DNA of 5,276 bases, taken from the NCBI GenBank assembly GCA_031263625.1, contig JAISFK010000476.1:1-5276 (forward strand). Direction: 5' to 3'. This document shows, piece by piece, positions 1 to 4,217 of this stretch. The DNA comes from Clostridiales bacterium (GTDB lineage: Bacteria > Bacillota > Clostridia > WRLR01). Position numbers and translations under genes: made by a program. The notes beneath the pieces were generated by a model. It did no database searches. It saw nothing but the letters and a program-made list of their open reading frames with translations, and had not been told where the DNA came from. Position 1 is the first letter of the stretch. Each line of letters opens with the position of its first letter.

Positions 1-1
1 G

Positions 2-211
2 AGCCTGCTCGCGGGCGTGGAAGCCGGCAGGCCGGAATCGTACAGCGGCCAGCTGCGGCCCCTGCTGTCGAACGCCGCGATCTTCGGCGCGGATCTGTAC
101 GGGGCGGGCCTGGGGGGCCATGGCGAGCGCGTCGAGTCGCTGTTCGTCGAGATGCTGCAGGGCAAGGGCGCCGTGCGCCGCCTGCTCCACAGGACCGTGG
201 CGGGGGGCTGA
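2..211 (+). CDS. C-terminal fragment of a mannitol-dehydrogenase-family oxidoreductase, probable fructuronate reductase
   Basis: The reading frame enters from the left edge (first whole codon at 2) and ends at TGA 209-211, so about 69 C-terminal residues are visible. The stretch IFGADLYGAGLGGHGERVES, followed by FVEMLQGKGAVRRLLH, resembles the conserved C-terminus of the long-chain mannitol dehydrogenase family (IFGVDLY..GLG, then E.....G.GAVR..L), which includes fructuronate reductase (UxuB), tagaturonate reductase and mannitol dehydrogenases. These are soluble NAD(P)-dependent enzymes; UxuB interconverts D-fructuronate and D-mannonate. The NAD-binding domain and catalytic residues lie outside the window, so the substrate cannot be read directly. 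The choice of fructuronate reductase is an inference helped by the 2-keto-3-deoxygluconate kinase gene at 4218-5240, which belongs to the same hexuronate pathway. A GTG at 17-19 is internal and is not taken as a start. No T-tracted terminator follows the stop. Confidence 0.65.
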   Translation, partial: SLLAGVEAGRPESYSGQLRPLLSNAAIFGADLYGAGLGGHGERVESLFVEMLQGKGAVRRLLHRTVAGG

Positions 212-218
212 CAGCCGC

Positions 219-424
219 GCCGGCAGAGCGCCTACCGCGCGTCCGCAGTCATGGCGAAGCGGGGGACGGGGGCAACTGAGAGGGCAGGACGGCGGCGCGC
301 GGCGCCCGCAGCCGTGGCTGGCCGGCAGTGCGCCTATCGCGCGTCCGCCGCCATGGCGAGGCGTGGAACGGGGGCAACTGAGGGGGCAAGGACAGGCAAG
401 GACGGCGGCGCGGCGCCCGCAGCG
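219..424. repeat. Imperfect tandem duplication of about 100 bp, GC-rich spacer
   Basis: This fills most of the spacer between the oxidoreductase fragment and the promoter at 428. Copy 1 begins at 219 and copy 2 at 321, a period of 102 bp. The first 62 bases (219-280 and 321-382) align without gaps with 7 mismatches. After that, copy 2 carries a short insertion around 383-400, and both copies end in a matching GGCGCCCGCAGC block (301-312 and 412-423). Both copies contain an ATGGCGA and a GGGGGCAACTGAG segment. The reading frame through them starts without a ribosome-binding site and runs on through the promoter, so I do not call a gene. Copy 2 ends four bases before the -35 hexamer. The role is unknown. 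Confidence 0.8.
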
Positions 425-427
425 CGA

Positions 428-456
428 TTGACATTTGGCGGGCGCTGTATTATACT
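428..456 (+). promoter_or_regulatory. Sigma-70/SigA-type promoter for the dCMP deaminase-tagO-wecB unit
   Basis: A perfect -35 hexamer TTGACA (428-433) is followed after exactly 17 bases by TATACT (451-456), a 5-of-6 match to the -10 consensus. It lies in a small AT-richer island within very GC-rich DNA. Transcription would begin near 463, leaving a leader of about 27 nt before the ATG at 490. No comparable promoter is seen in the spacers before tagO or wecB, so it probably drives all three genes. Confidence 0.85.
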
Positions 457-474
457 GGCTGTGTTGAATTGAGC

Positions 475-480
475 GGGGTG
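475..480 (+). promoter_or_regulatory. Ribosome-binding site of the dCMP deaminase gene
   Basis: GGGGTG lies nine bases before ATG 490-492. It supports that ATG over the in-frame TTG at 469 and GTG at 478. The TTG lies only a few bases from the predicted transcription start, and the GTG is part of the ribosome-binding site itself. Confidence 0.6.
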
Positions 481-489
481 AAACGACAT

Positions 490-987
490 ATGCCAAGACG
501 CGACAAGCATAACTATTATCTTGACATCGCGGACACAGTGCTTCAGCGCGGGACATGCCTGCGCAGGAATTTCGGCGCCATCATCGTGAAGAACGACGAG
601 ATCATCTCCACCGGCTACGCGGGCGCCCCAAGAAAGCGGCATAACTGCATTGACTTGGGCTACTGCCTGCGCCAGCGGCTCGACGTTCCGCGCGGGCAGA
701 TGTACGAAATATGCCGCTCCGTCCACGCGGAGGTCAACGCCGTGATATCCGCGCCGCGCCGCGACATGATCGGGGCGACCATGTACCTGGTCGGGCGCGA
801 GGCGAAGGACGGCAGCATCATCAAAAACGCCACTTCGTGCGCCATGTGCAGGCGCGTCGTGATAAACGCGGGCATAGACAAGGTCATCATTCGCGACGAG
901 GGCGACAAGTTCAGGGTCGTTGACGTGCAGCTGTGGGTTGACAACGACGACTCGCTGATGGCCGCCCTGCCGAAAGCCGGGTACTAG
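490..987 (+). CDS. dCMP deaminase (zinc-dependent deoxycytidylate deaminase)
   Basis: The product is a 165-residue cytosolic enzyme that deaminates dCMP to dUMP, the substrate of thymidylate synthase. The cytidine/deoxycytidylate deaminase zinc motif is complete: H79-A80-E81 (context CRSVHAEVNAV) gives one zinc ligand and the catalytic glutamate, and C117-A-M-C120 (context SCAMCRRVVINAGI) gives the two cysteine ligands. A serine precedes the first cysteine where many deaminases have proline; from memory this is common in the short clostridial family. Other family segments are RGTCLRRNFGAIIVKNDEII (20-39), STGYAGAPR (40-48) and HNCIDLGYC (51-59). The length is normal. It is the first gene after the promoter at 428-456 and is followed by wall-polymer genes. 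From memory, dCMP deaminase, tagO and mnaA genes also occur together in other Clostridia. It is not closely similar to the longer Bacillus ComEB, so no symbol is given. The stop is TAG. Confidence 0.93.
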   Translation: MPRRDKHNYYLDIADTVLQRGTCLRRNFGAIIVKNDEIISTGYAGAPRKRHNCIDLGYCLRQRLDVPRGQMYEICRSVHAEVNAVISAPRRDMIGATMYLVGREAKDGSIIKNATSCAMCRRVVINAGIDKVIIRDEGDKFRVVDVQLWVDNDDSLMAALPKAGY

Positions 988-1019
988 GCCGGCTGGGCGG
1001 GCGCGCATCCGCTCAGGCT

Positions 1020-1142
1020 GGCTGGCTGCAGGCACTGGGGCCGGCGGCCCGGCGCTAGGGCCAGGGGCTGGCTGCAGGCACCGGGGGCCGGCGGCTGAAC
1101 GCGGACGCGCGGGGCAGACGGGCGCACAGGCTGGCTGCCGGC
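1020..1142. repeat. Direct repeats of a GGCTGGCTGCAGGCAC unit with pairing potential
   Basis: Copy A (1020-1047) and copy B (1066-1094) share about 28 bases, differing by one T/C change and one inserted G. A shorter third copy, GGCTGGCTGCCGGC, lies at 1129-1142. Each full copy ends in GGGGCCGGCGG. The segment GGGGCCGGC in A (1037-1045) and in B (1084-1092) is the exact reverse complement of GCCGGCCCC at 1137-1145, just upstream of the tagO ribosome-binding site. The RNA could therefore form either of two competing stems. Whether it does so in the cell is not known. Confidence 0.75.
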
Positions 1143-1162
1143 CCCGCCCCGAACAAAAGAAG

Positions 1163-1167
1163 AAGGA
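1163..1167 (+). promoter_or_regulatory. Ribosome-binding site of tagO
   Basis: AAGGA, within the A-rich run AAAAGAAGAAGGA, lies nine bases before ATG 1177-1179. The in-frame TTG at 1168 directly abuts this site and so is unlikely to be the start. Confidence 0.75.
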
Positions 1168-1176
1168 TTGCAGATC

Positions 1177-2418
1177 ATGCCTTATGTAATAACGATGATA
1201 ATCGCTCTGATTGTGGCGTTCGTCATGACGCCGCTTGTCAGGAAGATGGCTTTCAGGCTCGGCGCCGTGGACGTCCCCAAGGACGCGAGGCGCATGCACA
1301 GCGATCCCGTCGCGCTGCTCGGCGGGTTCGCCATAAGCGCCGGCTTTCTGGCCGCCCTGGCGTACAACATCCTCGCGGGGCCGCTGCCCTTCGACCGCTC
1401 CGTGGCGGGCCTGCTGTGCGGCATATGCGTCCTGCTCGTGTGCGGCTACATTGACGACAAGTTCACGCTCAGGCCGTTCCACAAGTTCCTGTTCCAGCTG
1501 GCGGCCGCCGTGCTGTACGTGGCGGTGTCCGACATGCAGATATCCTTCCTCACGAACCCGTTCGTGTACGACAGCGTGATCGAGTTCGGGCCGCTCATAT
1601 CGTGGCCCCTGACCGTCCTGTGGATCGTGGGCATCACAAACGCCATCAATTTCATCGACGGCCTGGACGGCCTTGCCGCCGGCGTCTCGTGCATATCCGC
1701 CATATCGCTGTTTTTCATATCCATGTCCACCATGGCCGCCACGGGCAACATCATGGCGCCGCTGCTGACGGCCGCGCTGGCCGGGGCGGCCCTGGGCTTC
1801 CTTCCGTTCAATTTCAACCCGGCGAAGATATTCATGGGCGAAACGGGCGCGGCGTTTTTGGGCTTCGCGCTGGCGGCCATTTCGGTTCAGGGCATGCTGA
1901 AGTCATACGCCGCCATGTCGCTGGCGATCCCGATCCTCATAATCGGGCTGCCCATTTTCGACGTCGTCTTCGCCGTGTTCCGGCGCGTCGCGCACGGGCA
2001 ATCCCCCGCGGTGTCGGACAGGAGCCACCTGCACCACAAGCTGATCGACATGGGCCTCTCGCAGCGCCAGTCGGTCGCCGTGCTGTATATCGCGAGCGCG
2101 GGGCTGGGGCTGTGCGGCTTCGTGTTTGCCAACAAGAACTACGTCAGCGCGGCGATTCTGCTCATCCTGCTGCCCGTGTTCATCTTCGCCTGCGTGAAGT
2201 ATTTCGCGGGCGACCGGCCTGCCGGCGGCGGGAAAAGCGGCGGCGACGGGCGCGGCCTCCCAGAGCGCGGGCGCGGCGGCGACGGCGACGGCGGGAGCGG
2301 GAACGAGAACGGGTACGGGCTTTCGGGCGAGCCGCTGGACGGCGAGCCTCTTGGCGGCGAACATGCGATGGAGCCCGGCAGGCGCGACCGCGCGGACGCC
2401 ATGCGGGCGGAGGGATAG
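1177..2418 (+). CDS. tagO: Undecaprenyl-phosphate GlcNAc-1-phosphate transferase (TagO/WecA family)
   Basis: The 413-residue polytopic membrane protein belongs to the MraY/WecA/TagO family. It transfers GlcNAc-1-phosphate from UDP-GlcNAc to undecaprenyl phosphate, the first membrane step of teichoic acid or related wall-polymer synthesis. Family motifs appear in order: VDVPKDARRMH (31-41) with P44 and LLGG (47-50), the aspartate pair GYIDDKF (D93, D94), NAINFIDGLDGL (155-166, with D161 and D164), GFLPFNFNPAKIFMGETGA (ending near 225), and SDRSHLHHKL (H284, H286, H287). Roughly ten or eleven hydrophobic segments run from residue 2 to about 345. Two oddities stand out. The usual MGDxGS/A loop reads MGETGA, with Glu222 in place of the metal-linked Asp. 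After residue 345 there is a 68-residue Gly/Arg/Asp/Glu-rich, low-complexity tail that is not part of the family core. The stop TAG (2416-2418) directly abuts the ATG of wecB, whose product supplies UDP-ManNAc for the next step. WecA in another polymer pathway is the main alternative role. Confidence 0.92.
   Translation: MPYVITMIIALIVAFVMTPLVRKMAFRLGAVDVPKDARRMHSDPVALLGGFAISAGFLAALAYNILAGPLPFDRSVAGLLCGICVLLVCGYIDDKFTLRPFHKFLFQLAAAVLYVAVSDMQISFLTNPFVYDSVIEFGPLISWPLTVLWIVGITNAINFIDGLDGLAAGVSCISAISLFFISMSTMAATGNIMAPLLTAALAGAALGFLPFNFNPAKIFMGETGAAFLGFALAAISVQGMLKSYAAMSLAIPILIIGLPIFDVVFAVFRRVAHGQSPAVSDRSHLHHKLIDMGLSQRQSVAVLYIASAGLGLCGFVFANKNYVSAAILLILLPVFIFACVKYFAGDRPAGGGKSGGDGRGLPERGRGGDGDGGSGNENGYGLSGEPLDGEPLGGEHAMEPGRRDRADAMRAEG
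2409..2414 (+). promoter_or_regulatory. Ribosome-binding site of wecB inside the 3' end of tagO
   Basis: GGAGGG lies four bases before ATG 2419 and ten before a second in-frame ATG at 2425. It overlaps the last tagO codons, which points to coupled translation. It also supports a start here, and so translation of the low-complexity N-terminal extension. Spacing alone would slightly favour 2425; I keep 2419. Confidence 0.7.
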
Positions 2419-3927
2419 ATGGGGATGGACAGCGCGGCGGCGGCCAAACTGGTCGCCGTGCCCGATACGGAGGGGGCGGCGCCCGCTGCGACGGGAGTAG
2501 CGCCTGAAACAGGGTTCCCGGCGGCGCCTGTTGCGACTGGGGCGGCGCCTGAAACGGAGCGCCCGGCGGCGCCCAAAGCTGAGGCTCCAGCAACGCCTGC
2601 GGCGGCGCCCGCAACGCCGCGCACAGCAGCGCCTGTCGCGACGCCTGCCGAGCCGTCCGAAACAGGGCTCTCGGCGGCGCCTGCTGCGACTGGGGCGGCA
2701 CCCAAAGCTGAGGCTCCAGCAACGCCTGCGGCGGGGACGGCGCGCCCCCCGCGAAAGGTGCGCGTGCTGTCCGTGTTTGGCGCGCGCCCCGACGCCGTGA
2801 AGATGGCGCCGCTCGTCAACCTGCTCCGCGCCGACCCGCGCTTCGACCAGGCCGTGTGCGTGACGGCGCAGCATCGCCAGATGCTCGACCAAGTGCTCGA
2901 CGTGTTCGGCATCGCGCCGGATTTCGATCTGAACATAATGCAGGAAAGCCAGACGCTCGAAGACATCACGACGCGGGCGCTTGCCGGCGTCGGCAGCGTC
3001 GTCGCGGACGCGGCGCCGGACATCGTGCTGACGCACGGCGACACGACGACCGGCTTTGCCGCGAGCCTCGCCGCGTTCTACCGCAAAGTCCCCGTGGGGC
3101 ACGTGGAGGCCGGCCTGCGCACGCACAACGCCTATTTCCCGTTCCCGGAGGAGATGAACAGAAAGCTCATAGGCGCAATCGCCTCGATGCACTTCGCCCC
3201 CACGCCGGCAAACAGGGAAAACCTGCTGCGCGAGGGCGTGGCCGGCGCCGACATATACGTCACGGGCAACACGGCGATAGACGCGCTCAAAACCACCGCC
3301 CGCGAGGGATACCGCTTCGACGCCGACGCTCTCAACGGGCTGGATTTCGGCCGATACCGCGTGCTGGCCGTCGAGGCGCACCGCAGGGAAAACCTCGGCG
3401 CCCCCCTGCGCGACATCCTGAAGGCGCTTTTGCACCTGCTGGACGCATACAGGGACATGTTCGTCGTGTTCCCCGCGCATCTGAACCCGGCGGTCAGCGG
3501 CCCCGTGCGCGAAGCGCTCTCGGGGCGCGAGCGCGCGCTGGTGCTGGAGCCGCTCGGGCTTGCGGACATGCATAACCTGATGAGCCGGTCGTACTTGGTG
3601 CTGTCGGATTCCGGCGGGTTTCAGGAGGAAGGCCCGGCGCTGGGCGCGCCCGTGCTCGTGCTGCGCAACGAAACCGAGCGCCCAGAGGCCGTCGCGGCCG
3701 GGACGGTCAGGCTCGCCGGGAACTCGTTCGGCAGCGTCGTCGGCGCCGTGGCCGCCTTGGCCGACGATCCGGGCGCGCGGCGCGCGATGGTGCGCGCGGG
3801 AAACCCCTACGGCGACGGCAACGCGGCGGCGCGGATCGCGCAGGCGATAGCGTCGCGCTTTCTGCCCGGCGAGCCGCGCCCGGCCCCGTTCGAGGCGGCG
3901 CCCGGCGCGGGCGCGGATTCTATCTAG
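2419..3927 (+). CDS. wecB: Non-hydrolysing UDP-N-acetylglucosamine 2-epimerase with a low-complexity N-terminal extension
   Basis: The enzyme (WecB, called MnaA in Gram-positives) interconverts UDP-GlcNAc and UDP-ManNAc in the cytosol; ManNAc is the second sugar of common teichoic-acid linkage units. The catalytic core starts near K113. It shows GARPDAVKMAPL (121-132, usually GTRPEAIKMAPL), QHRQMLDQVL, HGDTTTGFAAS (D208), GHVEAGLRT (E230), FPEEMNR (E244), VTGNTAIDAL, VEAHRRENLG (H321) and SDSGGFQEEGPALG.PVLV.R..TERPE (396-423). D208, E230 and E244 keep the spacing of E. coli WecB D95, E117 and E131, and H321 matches H213. The core is of normal size, but the protein has 502 residues because of about 112 extra N-terminal residues rich in Ala, Pro, Thr and Glu, built from repeats. 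The ribosome-binding site at 2409-2414 supports translation of this part; an internal GTG at 2758 is the fallback start. The C-terminus also ends in a Pro/Ala/Gly-rich tail (GEPRPAPFEAAPGAGADSI). Confidence 0.93.
   Translation: MGMDSAAAAKLVAVPDTEGAAPAATGVAPETGFPAAPVATGAAPETERPAAPKAEAPATPAAAPATPRTAAPVATPAEPSETGLSAAPAATGAAPKAEAPATPAAGTARPPRKVRVLSVFGARPDAVKMAPLVNLLRADPRFDQAVCVTAQHRQMLDQVLDVFGIAPDFDLNIMQESQTLEDITTRALAGVGSVVADAAPDIVLTHGDTTTGFAASLAAFYRKVPVGHVEAGLRTHNAYFPFPEEMNRKLIGAIASMHFAPTPANRENLLREGVAGADIYVTGNTAIDALKTTAREGYRFDADALNGLDFGRYRVLAVEAHRRENLGAPLRDILKALLHLLDAYRDMFVVFPAHLNPAVSGPVREALSGRERALVLEPLGLADMHNLMSRSYLVLSDSGGFQEEGPALGAPVLVLRNETERPEAVAAGTVRLAGNSFGSVVGAVAALADDPGARRAMVRAGNPYGDGNAAARIAQAIASRFLPGEPRPAPFEAAPGAGADSI
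2506..2734 (+). repeat. In-frame DNA repeats encoding the wecB Ala/Pro/Thr-rich extension
   Basis: Two related blocks, 2506-2605 and 2659-2734, encode most of the extension. The 34 bases at 2572-2605 are repeated without change at 2701-2734 (PKAEAPATPAA). The 5' parts of the blocks, beginning GAAACAGGG at 2506 and 2659, align with a few differences. The second block lacks 24 bases (eight codons) found in the first, so the frame is kept. At the protein level the unit is roughly AAPxATGxAPETxxP. Proline is often CCT here, whereas CCC and CCG dominate in the core, which suggests different origin or recent expansion. Confidence 0.85.
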
Positions 3928-4056
3928 CGCGGCACCGGCGCGGACGCAGGGACGTGCGCAGGCGCAGAGGTAGGCTCAGGCGCTGGTTTAGGCTCAGGTA
4001 CAGGTTCTAGCGCGGGCACCGGCGCAGAAGCAGGCGCGGGCGGCGCGGCAGCCCGC
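3928..4056. repeat. Degenerate 6-bp-periodic GGN-NCN tract after the wecB stop
   Basis: Read in the wecB frame past its TAG, the 43 codons up to TGA 4057-4059 alternate between GGN (or a one-base variant: GAC, TGC, GAG, AGC, GAA) and mostly NCN codons (GCN, ACN, TCN). This spells Gly-(Ala/Thr/Ser), for example GSGAGLGSGTGSSAGTG. On the - strand, in the frame shared with the kinase gene, the same bases read Pro-(Ala/Val/Glu), for example EPVPEPKPAPEP. Third positions vary freely and fall on the same bases in both frames, so the pattern does not show which strand, if either, was coding. CAGGCGC occurs at 3959, 3977, 4031 and, just beyond the tract, 4065. Confidence 0.75.
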
Positions 4057-4102
4057 TGACCGCTCAGGCGCCGCACCCATTCCGCGCACCCCGCGCCATA
4101 TC

Positions 4103-4125
4103 CGGCAACTGGCAACCAGCTGCCG
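4103..4125 (+). terminator. Hairpin, possible weak terminator in the convergent spacer
   Basis: CGGCAACTGG (4103-4112) and CCAGCTGCCG (4116-4125) can pair across a three-base CAA loop, with one A/C mismatch in the + strand RNA. In the - strand RNA the same position becomes a G-U pair, so that stem is complete. Only a short CGTTT follows on the + strand and no T-run on the other. It lies about 175 bases past the wecB stop, so a terminator role is tentative. Confidence 0.25.
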
Positions 4126-4217
4126 CGTTTGCGCCGCGCCATATCCGATTCCAGCGCCGCCTTCGCCCGCTTTTGCTCCTGCCGCGCCCTATTTGACCCC
4201 CTGACCCTGTTGGCCGC

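Larger units (their letters stand above)
988..1176. other. Repetitive GC-rich spacer and leader before tagO
   Basis: This 189-bp spacer separates the dCMP deaminase and tagO. I see no convincing gene, promoter or T-tracted terminator in it. Its middle is repetitive (see 1020-1142). The last 25 bases turn A-rich and carry the tagO ribosome-binding site. The two genes are probably cotranscribed across it. Confidence 0.6.
3928..4217. other. Convergent spacer between wecB and the kinase gene
   Basis: This stretch separates two genes that transcribe toward each other. It holds the 6-bp-periodic tract (3928-4056), a 14-bp direct repeat, CCGCGCCATATCCG, at 4091-4104 and 4134-4147, and a hairpin at 4103-4125. 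One - strand frame is open across the entire spacer, from the kinase stop (4218-4220) to a stop at 3924-3926 that overlaps the wecB TAG in a shared CTAG. An ATG at 4142-4140 in that frame would give 72 residues with a Pro-rich C-terminal half, but it has no clear ribosome-binding site and no recognisable domain. I do not call it a gene. Confidence 0.6.

Noticed and set aside
219..424. CRISPR array or insertion-sequence end
   Set aside because: There are only two long imperfect copies, no regular spacers, no terminal inverted repeats and no transposase.
251..472. Possible small + strand gene through the tandem repeat, starting at ATG 251
   Set aside because: There is no ribosome-binding site, and the frame runs through the promoter and the predicted transcription start at about 463. 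Its repeats are explained by the DNA duplication.
469..489. TTG 469 or GTG 478 as start of the dCMP deaminase
   Set aside because: The seven extra residues are not family-like, and ATG 490 has a properly spaced GGGGTG upstream.
334..1482. Long - strand open frame of 382 codons opposite the dCMP deaminase and the start of tagO
   Set aside because: It runs antisense to two well-recognised genes and across their spacers, and shows no family motifs. Long antisense frames are expected where codons end in G or C.
1602..2507. + strand out-of-frame open reading frames inside tagO and wecB (also 2856-3575)
   Set aside because: They overlap complete genes in another frame, are Arg/His/Gly-rich, and have neither motifs nor ribosome-binding sites.
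1903..3573. Long - strand open frame of 556 codons opposite tagO and wecB
   Set aside because: It is antisense to conserved coding cores; its Arg/Pro/Ala-rich translation is the shadow of GC-rich codons and of the repeat tracts.
3924..4142. Possible 72-residue - strand gene with a Pro-rich tail
   Set aside because: No convincing ribosome-binding site precedes the ATG and no domain, signal peptide or membrane segment is visible. The open frame can be explained by the 6-bp-periodic tract. It is kept as an observation only.
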